Below are positions 17,022 to 27,591 of a stretch of 64,000 nucleotides of DNA, one piece after another. Location: contig NZ_WFKL01000001.1 in the NCBI RefSeq assembly GCF_009208105.1, forward strand, positions 1,612,001-1,676,000. Direction: 5' to 3'. The stretch is from Rouxiella sp. S1S-2. Lineage in GTDB: Bacteria; Pseudomonadota; Gammaproteobacteria; Enterobacterales; Enterobacteriaceae. Below the pieces are notes generated by a model, which saw only the letters and a list, made by a program, of their open reading frames with translations, was not told the DNA's origin and made no database searches. Within the stretch, counting starts at the first letter, position 1. Each line of letters begins with the position of its first letter. A program made the translations under genes and the position numbers.

Positions 17022-18238
17022 TTGTTTTTTGGCTGGTTATTGTTGTGCTGATGCTTATTGGCACCGCGCTGTTTGTTGTGCCGGTTGTTCGTGGCGATCG
17101 CGCCGACCTGGCAAACACCCGCGACGATTTGAACAAGGCATTTTATCATCATCGCCTTACCGAACTTCAGGAAGACGAAGATCAGGGCGTGCTGTCCTCC
17201 CCAGAACGTCCTCTTTTTGTTCAGGAACTGCAGGAAAATCTGCTGAGCGATATTCCCGGCCAGGCGAGTAAAGTCGGTAAACCGATTGCCCGCTGGACGC
17301 TGATCCCAGGCGTTATTGTGCTGTTGGTGGTGACCTTTGGTTTTTATCTGTACGCCGGAGGGCTAGGGCAGGTCAGCGCGTGGGATCAGGTCATGAACAA
17401 AATGCCTGAACTGCGCGAACGCGTGGCAGATGCCAATGCCAAACCACTCAATATGGCTGATATTCAGGACTTGGGATTGGGCCTGCGCTCCGACCTGCAG
17501 AACGATCCTGATAATGCCAAAGACTGGTTGATGCTGGGCCGCGTTGGTATGGCGCTCAACAATGCCAGCACGGCAACGCAGGCTTTTGCCCGCGCTTACG
17601 CACTTTCTCCAAATGATATGGAAATCAAACTGGGGTATGCTGACGTGCTGACCCGTTCGAGCGATCCTCAGGATAATATCAACGGTGGCAACATGCTACG
17701 TGATATGCTCGAACATAATCAGGGTAATCTGCAAGTATTGAGCCTGCTGGCATATAATGAATATGAACAGGGTCATTATCCGCAGGCGATAGGTGCATGG
17801 CAGGTGATGCTGAAGATTCTTCCTGCCGACGACAAGCGTGCCGAAATGGTCAAAGCCAGCATTGAGCAGGCCAAAGCCAAGTCAGGCATGGACAAGGTAA
17901 AACTGGGCGTTGCCGTCACGCTGTCGCCTAAAGCGCAGCAGCAGCTTCCTCAGCAGGGTACAGTATTTATTTCAGTTACAGACGGCAGCAGCCCAGTTCC
18001 GGTCGCAGTTAAAAAACTGCCACTCAGCCGCTTCCCGCTCTCTGTCACTGTGGATGATACTAATGCCATGATGCCTGAACGCTTGCTTTCTTCGTTGCAT
18101 CAATTAAAAGTACGTGTACGTATTTCACAAAATGGCTTGGCGACTCCGGCATCGGGTGACTGGTACGGCGACAGCCCGTTAACCAATTTTTCGGGGAGCG
18201 GACAGGTCAATATTGAGATTAATCAGCAGGTTCCGTAG
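17018..18238 (+). CDS. ccmI: Cytochrome c-type biogenesis protein CcmI
   Basis: Apocytochrome chaperone of the haem ligase. 406 residues: first membrane helix (2-22), a cytoplasmic Leu/charged helical loop (about 30-85), second helix (about 92-112), then periplasmic TPR-like repeats (about 160-290) and a C-terminal beta-rich domain (about 300-405). Equivalent to the C-terminal half of E. coli CcmH, extended by the membrane pair and end domain, as in other Gram-negative bacteria with split genes. Last gene of the ccm operon; mlaA follows after 33 bases. Confidence 0.88.
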   Translation: MIVFWLVIVVLMLIGTALFVVPVVRGDRADLANTRDDLNKAFYHHRLTELQEDEDQGVLSSPERPLFVQELQENLLSDIPGQASKVGKPIARWTLIPGVIVLLVVTFGFYLYAGGLGQVSAWDQVMNKMPELRERVADANAKPLNMADIQDLGLGLRSDLQNDPDNAKDWLMLGRVGMALNNASTATQAFARAYALSPNDMEIKLGYADVLTRSSDPQDNINGGNMLRDMLEHNQGNLQVLSLLAYNEYEQGHYPQAIGAWQVMLKILPADDKRAEMVKASIEQAKAKSGMDKVKLGVAVTLSPKAQQQLPQQGTVFISVTDGSSPVPVAVKKLPLSRFPLSVTVDDTNAMMPERLLSSLHQLKVRVRISQNGLATPASGDWYGDSPLTNFSGSGQVNIEINQQVP

Positions 18239-18271
18239 AACCGGGGCCGAAGCATAAACAGGGAGACTAAG

Positions 18272-19147
18272 ATGGACTTTCGCCTGACTGGGCTGGCGTT
18301 TGCCACGTTATTATTAGTTGGTTGTGCCGGGAGTGGGGATAAGCCCAAATCGTTGGTTACGCCATCCGCTACGGCGCCAAAAACGGCGTCTGCAACGGGC
18401 GTAGTGCCAACGGTTGCCGATGCGTCAAATCCACCGGCTCCCGAAGCGGTTGACCCGCAGTTAGGTGGACGTTCAGATCCCCTGCAGGGCTTTAACCGCT
18501 CAATGTTCAACTTCAACTTGAACGTGCTTGATCCTTATGTTTTGCGTCCAGTTGCCGTGGCGTGGCGTGACTATTTGCCACAGCCTGCGCGTAACGGTCT
18601 GAGTAATTTCTTTGACAACCTCAGTGAGCCATCAACCATGGTTAACTATTTTGTTGAAGGCAACATAAATGAAGGTGCTAAACACTTTACGCGCTTTTTC
18701 CTCAACACCATTTTGGGGATGGGCGGCCTTATCGACGTTGCGTCAATGGCTAACCCACAGTTGGCGAAAGAAGAACCTCATCGTTTCGGTAGCACGTTGG
18801 GCCATTACGGCGTGGGTTACGGTACCTATGTGGTATTGCCGGGTTACGGCAGTGCTACGCCGCGTGAGGACGTCGGCGGTCTGGTTGACGACCTTTACTT
18901 CCCGCTTAACTACTTGACCTGGTGGATGTCGGCCGGTAAATGGGCGCTGCAGGGTATCGAAACCCGTGCACAGTTGCTCGATTCCGACGGCCTGCTGAAA
19001 AACTCTTCCGATCCTTACGAGTTTATCCGTGCGGCTTACTTCCAGCACCACGACTTCCTGGCCAACGGCGGCAAGCTGACCCCAGTGGTTAACCCGAACG
19101 CCGCGGCGATTCAGGGTGATTTGGACAGTATCGACTCGGCGAACTGA
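18272..19147 (+). CDS. mlaA: Outer membrane phospholipid-asymmetry lipoprotein MlaA
   Basis: MlaA (VacJ) removes phospholipids from the outer leaflet of the outer membrane and hands them to MlaC. The 291-residue protein has a lipoprotein signal with lipobox LVGC (Cys18), an Ala/Pro/Thr-rich linker (about 20-65), and the MlaA domain from about DPLQGFNRSMF onward. E. coli MlaA is 251 residues; the extra 40 are in the linker. GGGAGA precedes the ATG. It follows ccmI closely but is functionally separate; a strong terminator follows. Confidence 0.92.
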   Translation: MDFRLTGLAFATLLLVGCAGSGDKPKSLVTPSATAPKTASATGVVPTVADASNPPAPEAVDPQLGGRSDPLQGFNRSMFNFNLNVLDPYVLRPVAVAWRDYLPQPARNGLSNFFDNLSEPSTMVNYFVEGNINEGAKHFTRFFLNTILGMGGLIDVASMANPQLAKEEPHRFGSTLGHYGVGYGTYVVLPGYGSATPREDVGGLVDDLYFPLNYLTWWMSAGKWALQGIETRAQLLDSDGLLKNSSDPYEFIRAAYFQHHDFLANGGKLTPVVNPNAAAIQGDLDSIDSAN

Positions 19148-19162
19148 GTTTCGCAGCCAAAC

Positions 19163-19191
19163 AAAAAAGCGCCCTTGGGCGCTTTTTTTAT
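19163..19191. terminator. Bidirectional terminator between mlaA and fadL
   Basis: Hairpin with arms AAAAAAGCGCCC and GGGCGCTTTTTT and a two-base loop; A and T runs flank the GC stem, so it works for both convergent genes. Confidence 0.9.
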
Positions 19192-19204
19192 CTCTAACGT
19201 TGCA

Positions 19205-20482
19205 TCAGAACGCGTAGTTAAAGTTCAGGCCGTACAGCATCGCGGTGCCTTTGGCATCGAACTCGTAGTTAGGCACGCCGTCTGCCACTTTTTCACTGAT
19301 GTGTACTGATTTGCCGTGCATATAGGAGACACCGAGGTCAACCGAGGCGTCTTTGTTAAACGCATAGGTAGTACCTACGCTCAACCACAGGCGATCCTGA
19401 TCGGGAATCGAAATGGTGCGGTTATCGGCCGGAACCGGGCTGTCGTCATAGGCGATACCGGTACGGAAGGTCCACTCATCGCTGTAGTAGTAGGTTGTAC
19501 CCAGCGCCAGACGGTAAACGTCGTGATATCCCTCTTTTTTCTCAAACAGCGTGTTGCCGTTGGAGCCGGTGGCTTTCAGCTCCTGGAACTGACTCCAGCT
19601 GGTATAAGTCAGGCTGTAGTGAACTGCCCATTTTGGCGCTACGCGGTTATAGCCTGAGACTTCCCACATTTCTGGCAGGTTTAGCGTCAATGAACCCGGC
19701 ACCGTGTTGCCGCCGGTTCCGCCCGCTGCAACCGGCAGGTCACTGCGGTAGTTGCCGTCGAAATCAATATCCACTTTGGAACGATAAGTGAAGCCGTAGC
19801 GGTTGTTGTCATCCACTTCATACAAAATACCGGCGTTCCAGCCGTATCCCCACGCGTTGCCGTTCAGATGCGCGGCGGTGGTGTCGGCAGGAATGGTGCC
19901 ACGGCTTTGCAGCGCCACCAGTTCACCGGCATTACGCTCGATTTTTGCCTTGGCATACACCGCATCAAAACCAACGCCGAAGCTGAAGTGCCGGTTAAGG
20001 CGATAGGCGGCGCTGAGGTTAAGGTTTTCGGTAATCAGGTCGGTTTTGCCCGCCAGCGGTCCGGCGGGATAGCCGCTTTCGAATTCGGTCGATAATCCAT
20101 AGTTCGACGTGGCCGATGCGCCCAATGCCCACTGGTCGTTAATCGGTAGGATGAAGTGCAGGTTAGGCACCCACGCATTCGGTGCGATGTTATCGTCGTC
20201 GGTGCTGCGTCCTGTGACCGGCGATTTGCCGCTTAGGCTGACATCAGGATCGACGTAAACAAATCCGCCGGAGAAGGAAGGGCGGTCAAACATGGTCATG
20301 GTTGCAGGGTTACGACTGCCGGATGCGGCAGAGTCGGCGATGGCGCCCTCACCTGAGAAGGAGCGGCCCAGTCCGGCTGCGGTGTATTCGTTTAGCTGAA
20401 ATCCTGCCGCGTAAACTTGGGTTGAAACAAGTACCATTGCAGCTGCCACAGCCGATCTTTTAAACAGGTTTTTCTGGTTCAT
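19205..20482 (-). CDS. fadL: Long-chain fatty acid outer membrane transporter FadL
   Basis: 14-strand outer-membrane beta-barrel that admits long-chain fatty acids. 425 residues from the ATG at 20482, which has GAGG 9 bases upstream and yields MNQKNLF as in E. coli; a TTG two codons earlier is less likely. Signal peptide about 1-25, then the N-terminal hatch motif AGFQLNEY, the conserved [13 protein letters not shown] segment, and a C-terminal phenylalanine typical of barrel proteins. E. coli FadL is 446 residues; loops are shorter here. FadR-like operators lie in the upstream region. Confidence 0.94.
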   Translation of the reverse strand: MNQKNLFKRSAVAAAMVLVSTQVYAAGFQLNEYTAAGLGRSFSGEGAIADSAASGSRNPATMTMFDRPSFSGGFVYVDPDVSLSGKSPVTGRSTDDDNIAPNAWVPNLHFILPINDQWALGASATSNYGLSTEFESGYPAGPLAGKTDLITENLNLSAAYRLNRHFSFGVGFDAVYAKAKIERNAGELVALQSRGTIPADTTAAHLNGNAWGYGWNAGILYEVDDNNRYGFTYRSKVDIDFDGNYRSDLPVAAGGTGGNTVPGSLTLNLPEMWEVSGYNRVAPKWAVHYSLTYTSWSQFQELKATGSNGNTLFEKKEGYHDVYRLALGTTYYYSDEWTFRTGIAYDDSPVPADNRTISIPDQDRLWLSVGTTYAFNKDASVDLGVSYMHGKSVHISEKVADGVPNYEFDAKGTAMLYGLNFNYAF

Positions 20483-20568
20483 GACCAAAACCTCATTTTA
20501 TGTTTTATAGAACAAAGTTACTCATGGGTAACGATGAGCGGCGGATTGTAGAGTCCGGAGTGGGCCGA

Positions 20569-20607
20569 CTAATCAGACCAGTAGGCGAAGTATAGGTCCG
20601 ACCTGTA
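20569..20607 (-). promoter_or_regulatory. FadR-like operators upstream of fadL
   Basis: Two sequences resemble the FadR consensus with core GGTCNGACC: one at 20569-20585 (AATCAGACCAG core, two mismatches) and one at 20591-20607 (AGGTCCGACCTGT, full core). They lie 90-125 bases upstream of the fadL start, where FadR represses fadL in E. coli in the absence of long-chain acyl-CoA. Confidence 0.6.
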
Positions 20608-20763
20608 CACATGTTGCAATGTTGTTTCACACTTTTAGGCAATTAGATTTTAAAAATCAGATCCGCTTAACAAAAAAGATACGATTAAGATTCACTAAAC
20701 TAACAACTCAGGTTGAACTAATCGGCAAATAAATAATTCAGACTTTTTGGCGCGAGTTATTCT

Positions 20764-20779
20764 TGTGATTTTAGTCACT
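20764..20779. promoter_or_regulatory. CRP-like site between fadL and yfcZ
   Basis: TGTGA-N6-TCACT matches the CRP consensus (TGTGA-N6-TCACA) at 9 of 10 positions. Its centre is about 140 bases before the yfcZ start codon and about 290 before fadL, so it may serve either divergent gene. The remaining 20483-20912 bases hold no gene that I can see. Confidence 0.5.
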
Positions 20780-20912
20780 TAAAAACCATGATAAAAGTAG
20801 GGACTAGTTTCATTGAAGAGGCAGGAGTAAAATAAATCGCAGAGAATCGATAACTTTTAATGATTCATTACGGCCAAAGGCCAGGCGCATGAGTGCGTTG
20901 CAAGGAGAAAAT

Positions 20913-21239
20913 ATGTCAGCTCTATCAACTGAGTCTCAGAAAAAAGGTCACGCAATCAAGGCCTGCAGTGCCCAAGAAACGGCCGCCTGCTGCTGTGTCG
21001 ATGTGGGAACAATTATTGATAACACCGACTGCACGGCGTCTTACCAGAACGTTTTCGCGACCCGTGAAGACGCTCAGGCAATGCTCGAAAATCTGACCGC
21101 GCGCGCGCGCAAGGCAGAATCTGATCCTTGCGTCATTCGCGGCGAGTTTAAAGATGTTGAAAACGGTGTTGAATTAACCGCTGATTTCACCTTCTGCTGC
21201 CAAATTGAATCCATTAATTTCCAACTCTCTCTTCGTTAA
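20913..21239 (+). CDS. yfcZ: YfcZ/YiiS-family protein (DUF406)
   Basis: Small cytoplasmic protein of unknown function, in the same place beside fadL and fadI as in E. coli. 108 residues from the ATG at 20913, with AAGGAG 5 bases upstream; a longer frame from 20889 lacks such a site. The sequence has the family's cysteine-rich N-terminus (AACCCVDVGTIIDN), a TASYQNVFATREDAQAML helix region, and the end FTFCCQIESINFQLSLR. Slightly longer than E. coli YfcZ (94). A hairpin (21251-21257 with 21278-21284) follows. Confidence 0.85.
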   Translation: MSALSTESQKKGHAIKACSAQETAACCCVDVGTIIDNTDCTASYQNVFATREDAQAMLENLTARARKAESDPCVIRGEFKDVENGVELTADFTFCCQIESINFQLSLR

Positions 21240-21372
21240 TATCTGCCTTAACCGCTCTTTGGCGTCCCCACGTCGTTGAGCGGTAGTCATCTGTTGCATT
21301 CAAAATTTGCTGTTGCTCGCAATTCGTCATCATGGACTTTGCCAACTGTAATCATCTGGTTAACACTAAGTT

Positions 21373-21389
21373 ATCAGGTCGGACCTGTT
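21373..21389 (+). promoter_or_regulatory. FadR operator upstream of fadIJ
   Basis: ATCAGGTCGGACCTGTT contains the perfect palindromic core AGGTCGGACCT of FadR operators and lies 64 bases before the fadI start codon. FadR repression of fadIJ is known in E. coli. Confidence 0.8.
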
Positions 21390-21452
21390 GCATTGATAAG
21401 ACTTTAAAATACTCTTTAAAACATTGGCCGTTTGGATTACTCAGGAGCTCCT

Positions 21453-22766
21453 ATGAATAAGGCAATTCCACTGGTTACGCGTGAGGGCAGCCGTATCGCC
21501 ATTGTTGACGGTTTGCGTACCCCATTTGCCAAACAGGCGACGGCCTTTCATGGCGTACCCGCTGTTGATTTGGGGAAAATGGTGGTCAGCGAGCTGCTGG
21601 CGAAAAGTGGGATTGACTCGGCAATCATCGATCAACTGGTGTTTGGTCAGGTAGTTCAAATGCCTGAAGCGCCGAATATTGCACGTGAAATTGTGTTGGG
21701 GACCGGCATGAGCGTCTCGACCGATGCCTACAGCGTTTCTCGGGCCTGCGCCACCAGCTTTCAGGCCGTCGCCAATGTGGCCGAAAGTATTATGGCGGGC
21801 ACCATTAGCATCGGCATTGCCGGTGGGGCAGACTCCTCCTCGGTGCTGCCGATTGGGGTCAGCAAGGCGCTGGCTCGTACGCTGGTTGACGTTAATAAAG
21901 CCAGAACCCTCTCCCAGCGGCTGTCGTTGTTTAGCAAACTAAAACTACGTGACCTGTTGCCGGTGCCGCCCGCAGTGGCTGAATATTCCACCGGGCTGCG
22001 CATGGGTGACACCGCAGAGCAAATGGCAAAATCACACGGCATCACTCGCTTACAGCAGGATGAGCTGGCACATCGCTCGCATCAGTTGGCGGCGAAAGCC
22101 TGGGAAGACGGGCTACTGGACAGCCAGGTGATGGCCGCACACGTTCCGCCGTACAAAGACGTGCTGCAAAAAGACAACAACATCCGGTTTAATTCCAGCA
22201 TTGAACAGTATGCAAAATTACGTCCGGCATTTGACCGCAAACATGGCACGGTGACGGCAGCGACCAGTACGCCGCTCACCGACGGCGCGGCGGCGGTGCT
22301 GATGATGAGTGAGTCGAGGGCGCAGGCATTGGGGCTGCGTCCGCTGGGGTATTTACGCAGTTTTGCCTTCGCGGCTATCGATGTTTGGGAAGATATGCTG
22401 CTCGGGCCGGCCTATGCGACGCCGTTGGCGTTAGATCGTGCGGGGTTAACCCTCCAAGATATTGATTTAATTGACATGCATGAAGCTTTTGCCGCGCAAA
22501 CGCTGGCCAATATAAAAATGTTTTCCAGCCAACAGTTTGCTAAGGAAAAGCTTGGCCGAGAGCAGGCGATAGGCGAAATAGATTGGAATAGATTTAACGT
22601 ATTGGGTGGATCGCTGGCCTATGGCCATCCTTTTGCGGCAACCGGTGCGCGAATGATAACTCAAACCCTGCATGAGCTGCGCCGCCGCGGCGGTAAATTG
22701 GGCTTAACCACCGCCTGTGCCGCCGGTGGACTGGGTGCCGCAATGATTCTGGAGGTGGCCGAATGA
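21453..22766 (+). CDS. fadI: 3-ketoacyl-CoA thiolase FadI
   Basis: Beta subunit of the FadIJ fatty acid oxidation complex used chiefly under anaerobic conditions; it cleaves 3-ketoacyl-CoA to acetyl-CoA. 437 residues from the ATG at 21453 (AGGAG six bases upstream), matching E. coli FadI (436). Catalytic landmarks: nucleophilic Cys in SRACATSFQ, His in MHEAFAAQ, His in [11 protein letters not shown] and the second Cys in [12 protein letters not shown]. Overlaps fadJ by four bases, consistent with an equimolar complex. Confidence 0.95.
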   Translation: MNKAIPLVTREGSRIAIVDGLRTPFAKQATAFHGVPAVDLGKMVVSELLAKSGIDSAIIDQLVFGQVVQMPEAPNIAREIVLGTGMSVSTDAYSVSRACATSFQAVANVAESIMAGTISIGIAGGADSSSVLPIGVSKALARTLVDVNKARTLSQRLSLFSKLKLRDLLPVPPAVAEYSTGLRMGDTAEQMAKSHGITRLQQDELAHRSHQLAAKAWEDGLLDSQVMAAHVPPYKDVLQKDNNIRFNSSIEQYAKLRPAFDRKHGTVTAATSTPLTDGAAAVLMMSESRAQALGLRPLGYLRSFAFAAIDVWEDMLLGPAYATPLALDRAGLTLQDIDLIDMHEAFAAQTLANIKMFSSQQFAKEKLGREQAIGEIDWNRFNVLGGSLAYGHPFAATGARMITQTLHELRRRGGKLGLTTACAAGGLGAAMILEVAE

Positions 22767-24928
22767 GCCAGAAACCGCTGATCTTCCCCGTTGAAAAGTT
22801 GGAAACCGCCACACCTTCGGCTTTCACGCTGCACTTTACCGAAGACGACATCGGCATTATTACTATCGACGTGCCGGATGAGAAAGTGAACACCCTCAAG
22901 GCCGAATTTGCCCATCAGGTGAGCCAAATACTCCAGCAAGCACAGCAGCATCCCAAACTTAAGGGACTTATTTTTGTGTCTGGCAAGAAGGATTCTTTTA
23001 TTGCCGGGGCTGACATCAGCATGATTGCCCGCTGCACGCAGGCAAGTGAGGCTGAGGAGCTGGCAAAAAAAGGCCAAACAGTGATGGCGCAGATTGCTGG
23101 CCTGAAGGTGCCGGTCGTCGCGGCTATTCACGGCGCCTGTTTGGGAGGCGGCCTGGAGTTGGCGCTGGCCTGCAACAGCCGTATTTGTTCGCTGGACGAT
23201 AAAACGCAGCTCGGCCTGCCGGAGGTGCAGCTGGGTTTATTGCCCGGCTCAGGCGGCACGCAGCGCCTGCCGCGGCTGATTGGCGCACCCAAAGCGCTGG
23301 ATATGATGCTGACTGGCCGCAGCATTCGCGCTAAACAGGCGCTGCGCATGGGACTGGTTGACGATGCCGTTCCTCTGTCTATTTTACTGCAAACTGCTAT
23401 TGAGCGAGTGAACAAGGGCCGTATTAGTAAAAGAGTGTTGCCCTGTCAGGCACGACTTGCTCAGGGCCCGTTGGGAAAAACGCTGCTGTTTCACTTTGTG
23501 CGCAAGCAAACGCGCGCTAAATCGAAGGGGCATTATCCCGCGACCGAAAAAATTATTGATGTAGTGCAAACCGGGTTAACTCACGGCAGCGGCAGTGGGT
23601 ATCAGGCCGAAGCGAGCGCCTTTGGCGAACTGGTGATGACGCCGCAGTCGGAGGCGCTACGCGGGCTGTTTTTTGCCTCAACTGCGCTGAAAAAAGATTT
23701 AGGTGCCGAGGCCTCACCGCGTGAGATCCATAACGTTGCCGTACTCGGCGGCGGACTGATGGGCGGCGGCATTGCCAGCGTCACGGCCACAAAAGCGGGT
23801 GTGCCGGTCAGGATTAAAGACATTAATCAGCAGGGAATAAGCCACGCGTTTAAAACCAGTTGGGACCTGCTGCAAGGCAAAGTAAAACGCGGCCACCTTA
23901 AGCGCGCCGAGCAGCAGCGCCAGATGATGCTGATTTCCGGGACTATTGATTACAGCGGTTTCAGGCAAGTTGATTTAGTGGTTGAAGCCGTGTTTGAAGA
24001 TCTCGAACTCAAACAAAAGATGATCCGTGAAGTTGAGGAAAATGCTGCCCAGCAGACTATTTTTGCCTCAAATACTTCTTCTCTACCGATTCACGAAATT
24101 GCTCGCGGTGCAGCAAGGCCTGAGCAGGTTATTGGCCTGCACTATTTCAGTCCAGTCGATAAAATGCCGCTGGTGGAGGTTATACCCCATGCGCATACCA
24201 GCGCAGAGACGATTGCCACCACCGTCGCGTTTGCCAGAAAGCAGGGCAAGACGGCGATTGTTGTTGGCGATAGCGCCGGATTTTACGTTAACCGCATTCT
24301 GGCTCCTTACATAAATGAAGCGGCGCGCTGCCTGCTGGAAGGGGAGAGTATTGAGCATATCGATAATGCGTTGGTCAACTTTGGTTTTCCCGTCGGTCCG
24401 CTCCAGCTCCTGGATGAAGTAGGTATAGACGTCGGCACTAAAATCATTCCCATTCTTGAAACGGCCTACGGTGAACGTTTTGCGCCACCGCCGGGGCTGG
24501 ACGCGGTGCTTAAAGATGACAGGAAAGGCCGTAAAAATGGCAAGGGCTTTTATCTTTATGCCGATAAAGGGCAAAAGGCCAAGAAAAAGCAGGCAGACTC
24601 TTCCATTTACAAGCTGTTAAACCTGACACCAAAAAATAAGCAAGCCGAGGATGACATTGCTGAGCGCTGTGTCGCACTGATGCTCAATGAGGCCGTTCGC
24701 TGCCTCGCCGACGGCACGGTGCGTAATGCCCGTGATGCCGATATTGGCGCCGTTTTTGGCATTGGCTTCCCGCCTTTCCTCGGCGGGCCGATGCGTTATA
24801 TCGACAGTTTGGGTGCCGATGCGGTGGTGAAGAAACTGCAGGTGCTGCAGCGTCAGTACGGCGAGCGTTTTGCACCCTGTGACGCGCTGCTCACGCGTGC
24901 CGCCGAGGGGCAAAAATTGTATAGCTGA
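22763..24928 (+). CDS. fadJ: Fatty acid oxidation complex alpha subunit FadJ
   Basis: Multifunctional enoyl-CoA hydratase/3-hydroxyacyl-CoA dehydrogenase/epimerase. 721 residues (E. coli 714). The N-terminal crotonase domain (about 15-200) has the oxyanion region [14 protein letters not shown] and catalytic Glu in [19 protein letters not shown]; the dehydrogenase domain begins with the NAD motif [13 protein letters not shown] (about 327-339) and keeps the catalytic [13 protein letters not shown] histidine. GTG/ATG overlap with fadI. Unlike FadA/FadB order, beta precedes alpha, as usual for fadIJ. Confidence 0.95.
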   Translation: MSQKPLIFPVEKLETATPSAFTLHFTEDDIGIITIDVPDEKVNTLKAEFAHQVSQILQQAQQHPKLKGLIFVSGKKDSFIAGADISMIARCTQASEAEELAKKGQTVMAQIAGLKVPVVAAIHGACLGGGLELALACNSRICSLDDKTQLGLPEVQLGLLPGSGGTQRLPRLIGAPKALDMMLTGRSIRAKQALRMGLVDDAVPLSILLQTAIERVNKGRISKRVLPCQARLAQGPLGKTLLFHFVRKQTRAKSKGHYPATEKIIDVVQTGLTHGSGSGYQAEASAFGELVMTPQSEALRGLFFASTALKKDLGAEASPREIHNVAVLGGGLMGGGIASVTATKAGVPVRIKDINQQGISHAFKTSWDLLQGKVKRGHLKRAEQQRQMMLISGTIDYSGFRQVDLVVEAVFEDLELKQKMIREVEENAAQQTIFASNTSSLPIHEIARGAARPEQVIGLHYFSPVDKMPLVEVIPHAHTSAETIATTVAFARKQGKTAIVVGDSAGFYVNRILAPYINEAARCLLEGESIEHIDNALVNFGFPVGPLQLLDEVGIDVGTKIIPILETAYGERFAPPPGLDAVLKDDRKGRKNGKGFYLYADKGQKAKKKQADSSIYKLLNLTPKNKQAEDDIAERCVALMLNEAVRCLADGTVRNARDADIGAVFGIGFPPFLGGPMRYIDSLGADAVVKKLQVLQRQYGERFAPCDALLTRAAEGQKLYS

Positions 24929-25000
24929 TAAATTGAGCGTAAAATGTTCAATCTTGTTGATCTTACACGCCGCGCGTCGCCCCTAAATTTCGCGTCTAGG

Positions 25001-25016
25001 TGTGATAGAGATCACG
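25001..25016. promoter_or_regulatory. Near-perfect CRP site in the fadJ-sixA gap
   Basis: TGTGATAGAGATCACG matches TGTGA-N6-TCAC without error. It is 73 bases after fadJ and about 310 before sixA. The 24929-25327 gap (399 bases) otherwise shows no coding frame. Either sixA has a long leader or an untranslated RNA starts here. Confidence 0.65.
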
Positions 25017-25327
25017 GCTTAATTCGGGGTTTCTGGTAAACGTTAATTAGCTACCCTGACCGTTAGACATGGTCGTTAAATAAGCAGACTATTTACATCC
25101 ATTTTCAGTTGGTGTAAAAAACAGCGTTTTCTTTACGATAACTTTCAGGCAAAATGCCCGACCGCGATACAGATGCCCTTAGCGTTAATAAGGACGCAGG
25201 CATTCCGACGGTACGTTTTGATGATGTTCTGATGATGTAGTGCCCTGCTAGGATGTGGGCAGAAGGGTAATACAGCACGCGAAGCGTACCTGTATAGCGC
25301 TATTTTTGTTAACAAAAGCGGTGCAAT

Positions 25328-25816
25328 ATGCAAGTTGTGATTATGCGTCACGGTGAGGCTGCTCTCGATGCGGCCAGCGATTCGGTAAGACCTCTAACCG
25401 ATTGTGGATGTGACGAAACAGTATGTATGGCGTCCTGGTTAAACGGCCGCTCCGTCAAGATTCAGCGTGTTCTGGTGAGCCCTTATCTGCGGGCGCAGCA
25501 AACGCTGGAAAAAGTGCGTCAGGCGATAGCGCTTCCTGAAAAGGTCGACGTGTTGCCAGAATTGACGCCCGGCGGCGATCCTGCTTTAGTCGCCGAGGAG
25601 CTGCAGGCCCTGGCAAAAGAGGGGGTTAGCTCAGTACTGGTGGTGTCTCACTTGCCGCTGGTGGGCTATCTGGTGGCTGAATTATGCCCCGGGAAATGTC
25701 CGCCAATGTTTGCAACCTCTGCCATGGCCAGTGTTGAAATTAACGCCGACACGGGGCAGGGCAGTTTTGACTGGCAATTTAGTCCTTCACAGGTGATTGC
25801 AAAAGCCTGCGGTTGA
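25328..25816 (+). CDS. sixA: Phosphohistidine phosphatase SixA
   Basis: Cytosolic histidine-phosphatase-superfamily enzyme that dephosphorylates histidine-phosphorylated proteins (ArcB and the nitrogen PTS protein NPr in E. coli). 162 residues, with the catalytic RHGE motif at 7-10 and the second catalytic His in VVSHLPLVGYLVAEL near residue 108. Same length as E. coli SixA (161) and the same position after fadJ. The ribosome binding site is weak. Ends at a strong terminator. Confidence 0.92.
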   Translation: MQVVIMRHGEAALDAASDSVRPLTDCGCDETVCMASWLNGRSVKIQRVLVSPYLRAQQTLEKVRQAIALPEKVDVLPELTPGGDPALVAEELQALAKEGVSSVLVVSHLPLVGYLVAELCPGKCPPMFATSAMASVEINADTGQGSFDWQFSPSQVIAKACG

Positions 25817-25840
25817 TTTGAAACGCAGCGGTCAGACGTA

Positions 25841-25868
25841 TAAAAGGCACAGCGCGCTGTGCCTTTTT
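25841..25868. terminator. Terminator between sixA and smrB
   Basis: Hairpin AAAAGGCACAGC / GCTGTGCCTTTTT with a short GC loop and flanking A and T runs; serves convergent sixA and smrB. Confidence 0.88.
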
Positions 25869-25886
25869 GCATTTCTGGGCTGATGC

Positions 25887-26432
25887 CTAGTCTTCCCGCG
25901 TTTTATCGTCCAGCTCGACCAGAACCAGCAGCGCAGCATTTCCCCCAAGCTCACGCGGCGCCTGATGAAAAGCCTCTACGTCCGGGTGCTGAGCCAGCCA
26001 AAGCGGCGTCTGTTGCTTTAGAATGTGTTTGCCGTGGCCGTGCATCACGCAGGCACAGTGCACGTGTTCACGGCGACAGGCCGCAATCAGCGCACCCAGC
26101 TCCTGCTTCGCTTCTCGCTGGGTAAGACCATGCAAGTCCAGAAAAAGCTCAGGTGAATAATCGCCGCGGCGCAGTTTTTTCAGCTCAAAATGGCTGACAT
26201 CAGGCCTGACGTGACGCACCGGCCCTTCATTGTCCAGCATCGGCTGGAACTCATCGGAAAAATAGTACGTTGCGTCAACCTGCTCTTGCAATAGCCGTTT
26301 CGGCGAGGCAATAACCTGTGGCTTTCGCGTAGGTTTATGCAAAATAGTATCGTTTTTCAAACGCTTGGTGCCCGGTACCGCCTCACGAAATAAGGTGAGG
26401 TCTTCCTTATTCAGGGAGAATTTTTTCTTCAT
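25887..26432 (-). CDS. smrB: Ribosome rescue endonuclease SmrB
   Basis: Smr-domain nuclease that cuts mRNA between collided ribosomes in E. coli. 181 residues: a basic N-terminal helix region ([25 protein letters not shown] start), then the Smr domain from about residue 95 with [11 protein letters not shown], and the [11 protein letters not shown] motif near 130-140. Length matches E. coli SmrB (183). It is divergent from prmB, as in E. coli. Confidence 0.92.
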   Translation of the reverse strand: MKKKFSLNKEDLTLFREAVPGTKRLKNDTILHKPTRKPQVIASPKRLLQEQVDATYYFSDEFQPMLDNEGPVRHVRPDVSHFELKKLRRGDYSPELFLDLHGLTQREAKQELGALIAACRREHVHCACVMHGHGKHILKQQTPLWLAQHPDVEAFHQAPRELGGNAALLVLVELDDKTRED

Positions 26433-26619
26433 CGCAATTTCATCATTCTTCGCACATTTTTACAGTGTACCTGCTCAGTGCTTCCTTTCTAAATAAAACT
26501 GTTTCGCGGTATCTCGCAACAAAAGGGGATACCTGCTGATTTGTTGTTGTCTTCGTGGCAAACTATGCGGAAATTTTATGGCCGTAAATAAAGCCACCCG
26601 CCGTACCCAGGAGAGAAAA

Positions 26620-27552
26620 TTGGATAAAATATTCGTCGACGAAGCCGTCAGTGAGCTGCATACCATTCAGGATATGCTGCGCTGGACCGTCAGCCGCCTG
26701 AATGCCGCTAATGTTTATTACGGGCATGGAACGGATAATCCTTGGGACGAGGCCGTACAACTGGTGTTGCCAAGCGTGTTTCTGCCGCTCGACATTCCTG
26801 AAGATATGCACACCGCGCGCCTGACCTCCAGCGAGCGTCATCGTATTGTTGAGCGCGTGATCCGCCGCGTCAATGAGCGCGTACCTGTTGCTTACCTGAC
26901 CAATAAAGCCTGGTTCTGCGGCATGGAGTTTTACGTTGATGAACGCGTGCTGGTCCCGCGCTCGCCGATTGCTGAACTGATCAACAACCGCTTTGCCGGC
27001 ATTTTGCAGCACCAGCCTGAGCATATTCTTGATATGTGTACCGGCAGCGGCTGTATCGCAATTGCCTGCGCCTACGCCTTCCCCGAGACGGAAGTGGATG
27101 CGGTTGATATCTCCGCCGACGCGCTGGCGGTTGCTGAACGTAACATCGACACCCACTGCATTGAGCAATGGGTTACGCCAATTCGTTCTGACCTGTTCCG
27201 CGAACTGCCTGTGTTGCAGTACGACCTGATTGTGACCAACCCGCCCTACGTTGACGAAGACGACATGGCAGACCTGCCGGACGAATATCGCCACGAGCCT
27301 GAGTTAGGCCTGGCTTCCGGCAGCGATGGTTTGAAACTGACACGTCGTATTCTGGCCTGTGCACCTGATTACCTCACTGACAACGGCGTGCTGGTTTGTG
27401 AAGTGGGCAACAGCATGGTACATCTGATGGAACAATATCCGGATATTCCCTTTACCTGGCTGGAGTTTGAGAACGGCGGTGACGGCGTATTTATGCTGAC
27501 CAAACAACAGTTGCAGGACTGCGCGGCGCACTTCAGCATTTACCGCAGCTAA
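26620..27552 (+). CDS. prmB: 50S ribosomal protein L3 glutamine methyltransferase PrmB
   Basis: Methylates a glutamine of ribosomal protein L3 using S-adenosylmethionine. The start is set at TTG 26620 rather than the upstream ATG at 26578, because AGGAG lies 6 bases before it and it gives 310 residues beginning (M)DKIFVDEAV, identical in length to E. coli PrmB. Motifs: SAM-binding [14 protein letters not shown] and the substrate-glutamine motif NPPY at 207-210. The start of the smrB-prmB divergent promoter region lies in 26433-26619. Confidence 0.93.
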   Translation: MDKIFVDEAVSELHTIQDMLRWTVSRLNAANVYYGHGTDNPWDEAVQLVLPSVFLPLDIPEDMHTARLTSSERHRIVERVIRRVNERVPVAYLTNKAWFCGMEFYVDERVLVPRSPIAELINNRFAGILQHQPEHILDMCTGSGCIAIACAYAFPETEVDAVDISADALAVAERNIDTHCIEQWVTPIRSDLFRELPVLQYDLIVTNPPYVDEDDMADLPDEYRHEPELGLASGSDGLKLTRRILACAPDYLTDNGVLVCEVGNSMVHLMEQYPDIPFTWLEFENGGDGVFMLTKQQLQDCAAHFSIYRS

Positions 27553-27591
27553 TTGAATTTTAACAGTTAACACACAGCTTAAGGAGCCGTG

